From NCBI GenBank assembly GCA_035772785.1, contig JAOCPU010000034.1, positions 299,016 to 363,015 of the forward strand: DNA of 64,000 bases. Direction: 5' to 3'. Below are positions 23,301-34,094 of this stretch, one piece after another. How positions within the stretch are numbered: position 1 is the stretch's first letter; each line of letters starts with the position of its first letter. The notes beneath the pieces are model-generated. The model did not search any database and was not told where the DNA came from. It saw only the letters and a program-made list of their open reading frames with translations. A program made the translations under genes and the position numbers. Source of the DNA: Phlebiopsis flavidoalba. Taxonomy: Eukaryota; Basidiomycota; Agaricomycetes; Polyporales; Phanerochaetaceae.

Positions 23301-25520
23301 TATATAAAACCAACTCCAAGAGGCGACACCACTGTAATAGTAGTGCATGACCCACTGCAGACCCTCTATATATCGATAGACGAGGTCAAACATATCCTGT
23401 GGGTCGTCGTAGCTGATTTCGAGTTTGCCCTAAAATATATCAATCAGCATTGAGTTGGCGGGTTTCAATTCCGATGGGTAAACATACCTTGTAGTATCCG
23501 CGCTTCCACTCGTCCATCTTCTCCTTGATGGACGCTTCATACCGAGCATCAAAGTCGCCCTCTTGTCGTCCCTCCTTCACCTTCGCCTTCTCGTACTTCT
23601 GGAGCAACCGATCCACAGCTGCTCTTCCTTCTTCGTCGTCTTCGTCCTCCCACGCCCTCGTCATCATCCTCCCCAGCTTTGTCGCCTGATCCACCGTCCT
23701 CGGGTACGGGCTCTTCGAGCTCGCCCGGAACCTCCACGTGACAAGGTTCTGGGTCCTGCTCGTCGAATTCATCGTATGTTTATCGAGAGGTGCAGGTCAC
23801 CAGCGAGGGTCGGCGATGAATTGTCGCGATCCGCGGTCAGGGAATGTGTTCGGCTATTGTGAGGCACGCGATTTCCCGCTGGTGTTCGATAGAACCTGGT
23901 TGTCGGTCATGTGCTAGTATAAACCTCCTTGACCTGGTTGAAGATGGACACTGTTGCGAAGAGGTCAGAACTGTGTGACCCCACGTGAGTGACATTACGG
24001 AGTAGGGTAATCATTAGAGTACGAACCAAGCTTCTGCTCTTCCTTCCCATCTCCATCTCCTTGACATGCTTTGCCTGCTTGCCTTTGTACCATTTACGTA
24101 TGCGGCATACTCGCTTCTCAAAAATCTCCCTCTCCCAGTCGGGCCATCTCGTCCAGGACCACTTGAAGCCGCTTGGTGTTGATGGTGCCGTTCTCTGTTG
24201 ATGTAGCCATCTGAAAGGATGAGCCCACGGACTATAGTCGAAACGACGCACACAACTCACCGAGTGTCTAGGAAGCACCTTCTTATATATGTCGAATAGC
24301 TTCTCGAGGCCATTCTCGTGGATGTGTAAATCCGGTAAATTCGGCCAAGAAATCGTTGCCGACGAACACAGCAAGGACGATAAAATCATCTATGATGCGC
24401 TCAAAGTTATATGCGAATGGAAGGAACCCCGGCTCGATGTCGTGGAATTCGAGATCGAGATACTCGCGCATGAGCGCGAGGTGTAGCAAGTAGAAATTAA
24501 TAGACTCCAAACTGCAGAATTGAAAATATGTGTAGAAGAGCATAACGCGATGCTGCGCTGCCACTCACCCCTTGTTCGATTTTTGCCCCTCGAGGGTCCG
24601 AACTTGACTTCTTCACGCGCAACAAGCAAAAGTGGCGGGTCGTGGCTCAGGAGGGTCCCAGCATAATCAAATCTGCGTCAAGACCGTACAAACAATGCCG
24701 TACGTTTTGGGTCGTAGTCTGGCTGAGGCTCTTGACAAGCGAATGTATTCCATAATCTTGTGTTCGCCCTCTCCAGGGACTTTCGTTCGTTGACCTGACA
24801 AGACGACGGTGACGTTTCGCCAGTCTTTTGCGTCCTCGGTAATCTTCTTGTTAACGAAAATAGCGCAGCTGCTGCGATAGCTTTGCCATGAACACGGTGC
24901 CTGTCCTTACGTCATGTTCCTGTCTGGTACTCAGGAGTGTTAGCACGCACCAGGAGTAATGCAGTTACTGTCGAACGCCTTCTCCTCTGGCAACTTCTCA
25001 CTCTCCTTTCCTTTCCAGTGCCTTCTCTCGTACCTCCTTCGCCTCCTTTGCTGTTCGGAAACGTCGGCTACGTTTGTTGATTTCATCTTCGCCCGCGGGG
25101 CGACACCGTCGATGGCCATGAAGAACAGCTTCTTCGGCTTTATCTTCCAAATAGATGGTCCACGTACGCAAAAATAGACGTGAATATCTGCTTCCTCTGA
25201 TAATCGGGAAATGCGCGTCTTCATCGTTGGGATGCGAGCCTGAGAACGGAACTTTGTACTTTTGTAATGTTAGAGGAGTCGTGTATGCATGATTGAGACG
25301 CACAGTTATGGATATTCCGTTGAAGTCATATGTACAAAGGTTGTCTCGCGGTAGAAGTCTGTGATGACGAGGACACCCTTCATGGCGCCCATAGTGAAAA
25401 AAAATATGGCTGGACCGTGCCGCGCCAAAACTCCGGTTGTATCTTATTCTCCTCGGTGAGTTGAGGTAGGTCCAAAGGATACCGCTCCATATGATGGTAT
25501 ACGGTGAGAATAGGGTGGTG
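20310..25520 (-). CDS. XRN1: XRN1-type cytoplasmic 5'-3' exoribonuclease
   Basis: Degrades decapped mRNA from the 5' end in the cytoplasm and P-bodies. N-terminal nuclease-core pieces occur in order: SERYPL-like and TEENKI (25490-25440); [19 protein letters not shown] (about 25150-25090), the XRN signature that binds RNA and metal; [13 protein letters not shown] (24990-24950); FVGNDFL and [20 protein letters not shown] (24370-24270). The C-terminal half gives [10 protein letters not shown] (23500), [20 protein letters not shown] (22420-22360), [20 protein letters not shown] (21925-21870), [20 protein letters not shown] (21350-21290), [10 protein letters not shown] (21150), [16 protein letters not shown] (20960-20920) and [15 protein letters not shown] (20850-20810). 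An Arg/Gly-rich tail ends in [16 protein letters not shown] at a TGA (20310-20312). Many short introns and indels. The first exon with the conserved Met-Gly-Val-Pro start was not found, so the 5' end is uncertain. Confidence 0.95.
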
Positions 25521-27480
25521 TTGCAATCTCTATTAGCAGTTCCTTACGAGAGGTAGTGCTGAAAAGACTAGCCGGTGGGATGGAATGACCTTGCTGAAAG
25601 CGGACACGTTGATAAGTCTATACCGTTCGAATACCTAAGATCGTGACGCCAGCCCTCAAGATCCTGGGTTCGTTCATTTCCACCATCGAGCCTCAACAGA
25701 TCTTTTTTATCTCAACTTCCGATATTATCCCGTTTACGGTACATAAGGCGCATTGTGACGAACCAAAGTTATTACCACAGCGGTTTGCGCGACCGCGTTG
25801 AGTGTAAGGATCTTGTGAATGACAATCGCTCGCCGCTGCCCGTCGCTCCAAAGGCGGAGATGCGCCCATACGCTACTCAAGCCAGATCTCTTGAAAATAC
25901 ACTGGGGTCAGGATCCGGTGGCCCGTCGCGCACCGTCTCGGCGTATAAACGCTGCTAAGTGGTGCCTCGCTGCTTATTTCTTCTCGTCCTTGTCACCACT
26001 TCAAGGTCAAATCTGAGTCTCGTTTTGTTGAAGGAAATATTTTGGACGTGAAGAATATTGGTAGGAATGCTTCAGCTTTCCTTCATCCATCAACGCTTTA
26101 GCGACATCCGCCCACGTAGTTACCGGGGTAGGAGGGTCATCGACATCATCTATAGCAGTATGGGGAGTGAAGTGCTCAAGAGTATTACCAAAGGATCTCA
26201 ATCACCTATCGACACCCCACTCTAATTGAACAGGCTCAACTGAATACTTTGTGAAGTGAATGTTCTTGCTGAACATTCCTACGAATGCCACGTCGGGCCT
26301 CAATCTTGCCGATTTACCCGCGAGAGCCAAAGTAATTTACTGGGACGGCCATGGTTATATCGCGCTCCCCGATTCTGCTCCCGTGAGTCTGGTGCGATTT
26401 GCACACTCAAACCCTGTCTAGTGGCGTTGACTGGGGTAAAATCAAAGCAGATCTAGCAAACGCTTATCTCAACGCTGACGAAATCGCCTCTCACGGCGAT
26501 GACGATCTGTTTTGCGCAAGGGAGCCCGCTAGCCGTCCTGCGATAGGGCGCGCCCAAGAGCTTCACGCGTATCAATCTGGCTCCTGGTACTCCTCATCTA
26601 TACGACACCATCCCTGAGCTGCATTCTCCCACCTGCGGTGTATGGCACGCCCCCATGACAAGCTGCTCATATCACTGTGCGGCTGTTGTCGCCATACGAC
26701 ACTCTGTCTCTTTGCGCTGAAAGCATCGAATTATACTCCCATGCTCAGAATAGGCTGCTTATAAGTAGCAGCACGATGTACAGGGATAGCGCACCGAACG
26801 ACCCATCGAATGACCGATGGCTCCCGTTGCGACTTCTGAGAGAAAAACGACGGCACCTCCAACGGAGAATGGGGCTCATGCGGCCATAAAAGTGTTTAAC
26901 CCCTTTTACTCCCCTCCCCTCCCGCACCAGTAAGACAGCGAGAAGGACAAGGATACGAAGTTCGCGCATTACAAGGTAGGCGTTCTATACTCACTATCAT
27001 GCTGTATGGGTCGCGGTGGATGAGCGTTTTCATTTACGAGCCGCGGTTCCCAAGAAGACGTCAAATGCCAGGCTCCGACTCGAAGAGTCTTGAAGTCACG
27101 GAGCGGGGGCATTGCTCACGCTGACGTCCAAGAGAAGAAGGCCCTGCTGCTCCGCCGCCGCGAGCAAATTCAGGACACCTCACGGCCCGCTCTGGGCACG
27201 GAGGTCGAAGTGCATTGATTTGAGCACAGCTGTCGACGGAGCAGAAGGATGAACTGTGGGTGTTTCCGCTTGATTCCATGCGCGTTGGCCATCTCTGACA
27301 GGGATATTACTACGTAACATCAGAAAGCTCTACTTAATAGCAGAGATGGGGCGTCGTTTGTGAGTTTGGTTCCCCTATGTGGTATCCGCGTAATGTATGG
27401 GGGGGTAATGAATGGATGTGGACTCAGTCGATCCCGGACAGTCTTCCGCGATTCAGGACATCAGCATTCGCGAATGCTCG
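25521..27480. other. Unassigned stretch upstream of XRN1
   Basis: The proximal part should hold the XRN1 first exon and promoter. Two pieces look protein-like but lack a family: a minus-strand frame at 26007-26201 (TTWADVAKALMDEGKLKHSY) and a plus-strand reading at about 26260-26420 (ADLPARAKVIYWDGHGYIAL). They overlap little and could be exons of different genes. Support is weak. Confidence 0.3.
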
Positions 27481-30400
27481 AGTTGCACCGTTGCCATTAC
27501 AGCCCGCTCCATAGAACATGCGACGACGACGTAGGGCGTGCCTCGCGGAGCGGGGCTGGAAGAAGTCCACGGTGGCGTCGGCGCGGCACGTCCGCTATAA
27601 GCGCACGACGTGTCCTGATATAGATTTATTGCTGTCTCTCGTTACAGTGGTCTACAACGACGCTTCTCGCCGTCCTGATCCCAGTGCTGGCCTTTTCCAA
27701 AATCGATCTTTTGGCACTCCGACGTCACGTATCACAATCCAGCCGCCTTCATACACCGTCGCTCAAGGTCTATCGAAGGTCCCGCCCCTATGGCTGAGAT
27801 ATACCCTCTGGTCCTCTGGTGTGAGTGCACCCGCCCGTCACCCGCCCGATCCCTGCGGGGCGCTGACACCGATGCTGCTGTCCGTGGGCCCACGCATTGC
27901 ATACGCGCTCTACTCGTCCTTAGAGCCCGTTCTTTCCAGAGTTAGTCCCTCGAGTCGCTGTACGCCGTGCATGGTCAGTGCCTTCGCGCAGGCAGACGGT
28001 GCATGCCGCGGCGGGCCATGCCACCGTGCGGCGCAGAGGCGATCGAGTACCATCCATCCCGTTGTGCGCGTTGAAACGTCCCTCGACGGGCTGGAAAGTC
28101 GGGTGTACGTGGTGGGGAACCCAGGCAAGTCCGACACGCTACATTGTGCGGTGCCTTGTGTGGCTGATGATAAACCGTCGCATAGGTTTCACGAGGGCGG
28201 ATCTGTGGGCGTGCCGAGAAATTCGGGATTCGGACCGGTGCTCAAGCTGCTCTTCTCAGCAGCAGATCAGCGAGAACCCCGAACTTCCAGGTGCGCTTCA
28301 CTGGGAGCCCAACTGCGATCGCCATCTGGGACAAACCGTGTGCGCATGTTTCTGTTAATTTTTCTGCCTATTTGCGTACTGATCCGCGGCCGATGCGCGT
28401 AGTGTGGTGACGCAGTCTTCACGCGACCTTCGACTTCTAGCCCCATACGCGACACGCGCCTTCGAGCGACACCTGTGCACGCTATGCGGCTCCAACATCT
28501 GTTGCAGACTACGAACGCACGGGCAAGCAAGCGAAGGAGGCCGCCATGCTCGAAATCTGGAAGCAGCGGGGGCAATCGAGCTCCCCGACACGGCGAACCT
28601 GGGTAAGGACGGCTGGCACGAGGCTACAACGAACTAGGCGGGCTGCGTTGCTTTTTTTTCCTCTTCCTTTTGCTGTCTCCGTCGGGAACGCGTCAAGTCG
28701 ACATCATGGTGGTGGCCCCGCGTGCGTCTGCATGTGCGGCTATGTCCGAGACTGTCACGGTTGCGCGAACTGTGCGAAAAAACGACTGTACACGAATATG
28801 AACACAAATCTCCAATTCGCTTCTCTATGCCAATCGTGCGTGCAAATTTTTTGCGTGCAACTGGCTCGCCCGCTGTCAGAGTTGTCTCAACAACTGTGCG
28901 AAAGATCTTCGCGAGGGATATTGCCTCTAGTCTGGGGTACTTCCGATCGCGCTGGCACCATCTCTGCCCCACGGGCACTTAGCCTGCAGTTGATAACTCT
29001 TGGTAGGCGGGTTCTGGGCGAAGCAACGGATCGCCCAGCCCTGAGGGAATGACGAGCTCGTGCAGCAGCCTGCTTTCTGTTTCTTTTACCTCTCGCTCGA
29101 ACGCGTGCCCGCCGTTGGATACAAATGGAGATATCTCGACGACGACCGTCACAGTGAACACACACACAGCTCACGCCACGATTGAATTAGCCCCACCGCC
29201 TAGAGTGAGACCAGATGGACCCTTCGCACGCCCGTACACGGACTTACACACGCCGCGCTCAATATGACGCAGGCGTCCCCCGATGAGCCCTTGCGCGGGC
29301 GCCGCACCGCGTGGCCCCCAGAAGACTTGCCCGCATAGACCGCGAGTTAGGGGGACGCGGGGCGCCGTCTCTCCACGCCATATACATAGTCGCGCTTTGC
29401 CGTGCCCCTGGCTATCAGCGGCGCCATCGCCAGCTCCGAACACACCAGCGCCCATGCGGGCTGAGCGGGCGATGCCCATGCGGACGACAAGGAGGCGGCT
29501 GCAGCGCGTCACGCTACGCGTCGGCCCCAGGCAAGTGGGGGCAGCTCGGCGAAGGGAGGGCCGCGGAGCCGGCCCGGGGACCACTCAGCAGGATGTGCCG
29601 CCGGGACACAGGCTCGTGTGAGCGCCGCTATGGCTCGCGCCGGGCGAATGGGGGTGGTGCTCCGCAAAGGTTTTAGGCCTGGCATCAGAGGAAGGGCTGG
29701 CTAACAATGGCACCGGAGAGGGCCCCGATCCAGAAACCGGCGCAGCGACTGGGTGCCGTTCCGGGGGAGAGGAGTCCGCCAGATTTTTTTGCGGGGATGT
29801 GGCTAGCGTGTATCGTGCCGCCTCAGGTGGGCCCTACTCCAGGGGTGCCGTGCAGGAGACAATAGAGGGGATTGGCTCTTGTTCTCAACGGGGGTGCGCG
29901 CGACCCAACTTCTGGGACGGTGGACGGAGGACAATTTGTTGTCCAAGCGTTCGTATAGGGGGGCCTCTGTCGTTGGCCAGCGAACTGACTACAAGTCGCG
30001 CGACCAACGCGGGCAAATAGTCTTCTAAGCTGTATTTTGCAGAGTTCTCCCTACTCGACAGACTTTACAGCAATTGAAGCTTGTATAGATGAGTGGATCG
30101 CAGCAAGGTGCCCATCGGACGGCATACATTCGCACGGAGATTTTCGGGCATCCACCCAGACGAGCTCATGCGGGGACTGGATGGGTTTTCTTTTTTTGAC
30201 CCACATGGTGCAGGTACCAGAGGTGTAACAATTTAACCGCCCTAGGCCGACTTGTTTGTTGGAGGCAATCACAGATGGCACTGTAGACTTGTGATGTGGT
30301 GCTACGCATTATGGGGGCTCATGGATTTTCCATAATAAAGTCAGCCGTGCTAGTTATTAGCGACTCTTGGTCAGACTGCGTCTCTGTCAGGCGTTTTTGT

Positions 30401-31405
30401 CCCAGCCTTAGAGAGGCACATAGCGACAGCCCATCACCATCAGGATAGGCCAGAGTAAGAAGATCATACTTTCTCGCCTGACCGTTGGGGATTCCAGCAT
30501 AGCTTGCTCGTATACATCGTTGTTTCCACTAGATGCGGACCGTCGCTTCGTCTCGCATCCCGGGTTCACCACCCACCAACTCACCACTCGCGCCACGCGC
30601 GCGACGAGGCAGCTCGAGCACGCAGCATCCGTCTGCAGTCCGCCGCCGCGTGGCGCGCCACGGGCTCGCATCCGGGGCCCACGAGCCCTAACACGCGCAT
30701 GCGACGCCCCACAATCGCCACGCCGCAGGTGATAGGCTTGGTGGCCGCAGGTGGGCAACACGCGCGGGGGAATGCAGTCGATGCGTTCTCAGGCACGTCC
30801 GCCGCCGGAGGGCGCAGGGGGATCGGCGTGCGAGGCGCGGCAACCGCCGCCGCGTCGGGCGCTGTGCGCGGTGGCGACAGGGGCGCACGGTGCCTGGCTG
30901 GAAGGATGTGCGCGGCGCTGGCGCCGGACGCGTGATGGGTGCATCTGCGGGGGGCAGCAACGGGGCTGATGGCGAGGACCCGGGGAGAGATGCGGCGGCG
31001 GGCACGAGGATCACGCGGGGGATCTTCGCGGGTTCGCGGACGCGCGCCGCGTTCGCACACACACGCACACGCGCCCTCTCCCCTTCGCGTCGGTCCCCTG
31101 TTGCCAGATCGATCGTGTGCTCATAGGACGATTGGGCCCGGCGTCTACATCTGTCGACGCCTGCTGGGATCCCCCGTGCCCCGCCGGTCGATACCGACGA
31201 GATTGCCCAGATCTCCCCTTGTTCTCCCGCGCCGCGCAGATGCGTCCGGCCCGGGCAGCGACGTGATGGAAGGGGATGGCGATTCGCGCTGCGAGATGGT
31301 ACGGTAGAGGAGCCAGTGTCCCAAAAGCGGTAGCATGGCATGGGGAAAGCCTCCAATAACAAGAGTCTATACATGGGGGTGTTGGCTCCAGCGCACCAGT
31401 TTTAA
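27481..31405. other. GC-rich unassigned region
   Basis: Several long open frames lie on both strands (27518-28402 +, 294 codons; 30688-31374 -, 228 codons), but composition is Arg/Pro/Ala-rich, and opposite strands are open at once, as expected of GC-rich DNA by chance. The one stretch with more natural protein composition is minus-strand 28985-29165 (SNGGHAFEREVKETESRLLH, HELVIPSGLGDPLLRPEPAY). I recognise no domain. A (CA/CG)-rich run lies near 31055-31075. Confidence 0.3.
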
Positions 31406-31640
31406 TTACGCATTGCCGAGAACGAAGATGAGCAAGTGTTGGACCGTCCAGAGACCGGCGGAAGCATAGAAGCCAACATCCAACAGACCAAGTAACAGCG
31501 CAAAATCATAGTCGGTAATGGAGACAAAGCCTGCAAGAGACCAACATAGAAGTGATAAATTAACAGAGCCCGGGGAGAGATGTGTGTATTAGTGTGAAAG
31601 GAATTATTGGGAGATCCGCGCGGATGGGTCTAGCGGCCAT
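31406..31640 (-). CDS. Probable small membrane protein
   Basis: The final exon (about 31527-31406) reads cleanly after an acceptor (CTCTTGCAG): GFVSITDYDFALLLGLLDVG, then FYASAGLWTVQHLLIFVLGN and Ala-stop. It contains one or two hydrophobic helices. A plausible first exon starts with ATG at 31640 (MAARPIRADLPIIPFTLIHT) and runs to about 31565, giving a protein near 65 residues. The donor is not clean, perhaps because of an indel. The codon pattern is good and the stop TAA is at 31406-31408. The gene follows the GATA factor on the same strand within 12 bases, so the first exon could instead belong to a longer transcript. Family not recognised. Confidence 0.5.
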
Positions 31641-31651
31641 AGTGACCTGCC

Positions 31652-34094
31652 TCAGACGGCTGCTCCAGACCTGCGGCACGTGACCAGGGTGGGCGGGGGC
31701 ACAGGCCCACCCGCAGGCTGATCGTGTGGATGGCGGGCATGCGGGGGCGGCTGCATCATCGCATGCGAGGGCGGAGTGCGGCGGCGGGGCTGCGCTGCGC
31801 GTCGTGGCGATCTCTGTCCTGCGCCGGGCCCCGTCATGGGGTAGGGCATCCCTGGCTGGGGGCGGGCGCGCCCGGCACCGCCCGTCGTACTGCGTGGGCA
31901 TCGGCCCAACTCTGCGGGCTGACCTGATGCCGGCTTTGAGCTGCGGCTGCGGGAAAACTTTGGAGGCGCGGGCTGAGAGCACCTCGCCGTTTGGGTTCGT
32001 TTGTTGCCTCTGGACGACGCCGTCGAGGCACGCAGGGTCTGCAGGTCGATGGGAATCGGCTTCCCCCATCGGCCCCCAGCGCCTTGTCCCTCTTCCGCAT
32101 CAGTTTCGCGTAGTCTGACGGGTTGATAAACAGGCGATGAGGGTGCGTCGTGTGGTGTCAAAGCTGAAAACACTTACGAAGGCCGCAGGCGGTGCACAGA
32201 TTGTCCCTCGCGCCATCGGAGGCCACGCCTCCACTCCGCGTTTCCCGGATGTTGCACGAGTGGCACTTCCCTGGCGGTGTCGCCCGCTGGAGGGGGAGGT
32301 CAACACCGATATAGAAGAGCCCGGCAAATAACATACTCTTACGCTACGCAGCCTTTCCAGGTACTTAAGTCTTGGCTGGCCGGGCGTGCTTGTGCCCGAG
32401 CTCGTCGCGCGTTTGCTCCGGATTATATCCATGTCTTGCTGAGCAGTGGCCGCCGAGTTCTCGTCATTGAACTACAAGAAAACGGAGTATGAGTGACCGA
32501 ACGGCACCAGAGCTCGTCGACGAGCTTTACCGGCTCGGCCGACTCTGGGTCTCGCGTTATCTCCTCCCAAGGCCGCTTCGGGGCGCGCGACTCCTCCGAC
32601 TCCGTGCTCGATGGGAGAGCGTCACGCTTTCCGTCCGGTGCTGTGAGATCTCGGAGCTGCATGAGCAAGCGCACAGGACGTGGTCCGCAAAATGTGTCAT
32701 CTCGCGCAGTTCTTGTGCTCCCGGGCCAGCCGGCTCATTCGAGCCTGTGCAGCAAGCGTATGAGACAAACTCGATCACGATTTGCGATGGAGGCGCGACA
32801 CAGTTTACTTACCGTATGCACTCGCGAATAGCGCAAGAGGGGTTGCAGTCGGATCTACAATCTGTGTCGAATGATGAGTATTGCATCACACAAACTGTTC
32901 CGGAAAAAGTTGCACACCCGGGCAAACTTCTCATCAGATGATCCCGTCGCGAACCAAGCACATTTTCCTGGTCATTTGTTGGTGTGGAGCAGGAAGGAGT
33001 AGGTGCGTTCGTGGCTCCTGGCGTGCGGGGACAAATGTGCGTCGTCCTTGTGAAATTCTCATAGTGCGGGACGGGGGCGGATGTTGCTGCTGTAAATGGT
33101 AGGGCTGTTGCGGGGGGCTGATTATGTGGTTGCTGGGGAGGTGGGCTGTGCGAGTGCTGCCACGGTTCGTGGGGGTGGCGGTGTGGCGGGTGGTATTTGA
33201 CTTCCCGGACGTTGACGCAGACTAGGGGATGCTGCTGGGGAGGGGCTTGAGCGGATATGAAGGTCTTCCAGCCATTTGTGGAGGAGGAGCGCCGCGTAGC
33301 CGTATTAGTGGCGGGTGAACGTACGGTAGAGCTGTTGTTGGACGGGGCTCTTGAGCGGGCTGAGAATTCGGCGCGGCCCTGGTACTGGGTGGAATGGCGA
33401 ATGGCGACTGCTGAGGATACGGACGGGGGGTATTGAGTCTAACACACAACAAAATCGCGTTATGGCAAGGCCACCGGCGATTTGTTATATGGCAAAGAAC
33501 ACAAAACAACATGATGCAAAAAGCAGTGCGAGCTGCTTACCGTGAGGAGACCGCCCAGTACTAGGCGCTCACTGTCTAGCCCGACCGTCCCACAAGCTTT
33601 GAACGAGTTTCTGGGAGCGGCCGATCCCCCCGGTCCTTTGGGGATTCCCGCTAAGATTGTGCGGGGTGCTGTTGCGGCGCGTACGGATGGGGTGGCTGGG
33701 CATAACGCTTGGTCATTTTTGTGTGCGCTGGGTGTGCTGTGATGGCACGAGCGTGTCTGGCGGGGGTGCCATGGACGAGGGATGCTGAGGCCCAGAGGTG
33801 TTGGGGAGGCGCACCACGACCCCACGCCGACATTTTCATGACGAGCAGGCTGCTGCTGCTGAGGATATTCGGGCGCGTTGGTGTGAGTGGACGTTTGGCA
33901 CCGCTGTGGTCGGCGGTGGGAAACTTGTAAGGGTAAATGTAGCCAGCTCTTTGATTGACGGTCAAGGGGCGTTTACTCATATTCGTCGGTGGGCTGGCAG
34001 GGTAGTAGGGCGGACTGTTGGTGTCACTGCACAGACCATACACAGAGGGTGATATCAGCGTCGGCAGAAAAGTAAAGACGCCTGGGTGTTGCAC
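31652..34094 (-). CDS. GATA-type zinc-finger transcription factor
   Basis: Probable sequence-specific transcription factor binding GATA sites. The finger is read at about 32265-32178: CHSCNIRET, a broken WRRG part, SDGAR and LC.ACGL. A 63-nt intron (32177-32115, GTAAGT...GTCAG) splits the codon for His in GLHYAKL, and the next exon continues with YAKLMRKRDKALGADGG and IDLQTLRASTASSRGNK. The spacing is Cys-X2-Cys-X18-Cys-X2-Cys, the long-loop type also found in White Collar proteins. Before the finger are QDMDIIRSKRATSSGTST and an acidic helix (LLMQLRDLTAPDGKRDALPS). The N-terminal part (33.2-34.1 kb) is Pro/Gln-rich and disordered, with a poly-Gln run near 33850. No PAS domain could be read, so I do not call it WC-2. 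The start is uncertain; stop TGA at 31652-31654. Confidence 0.85.

Noticed and set aside
27518..28402. 294-codon plus frame as a gene
   Set aside because: No recognisable domain; two other frames are similarly plausible and the segment is GC-rich.
30688..31374. 228-codon minus frame as a gene
   Set aside because: Arg/Pro/Ala-rich, simultaneously open on the other strand, and no consistent motif in any frame.
32500..33000. PAS domain that would make the GATA factor a WC-2 photoreceptor partner
   Set aside because: I could not read any PAS motif here even allowing frame slips, so I kept the general GATA call.
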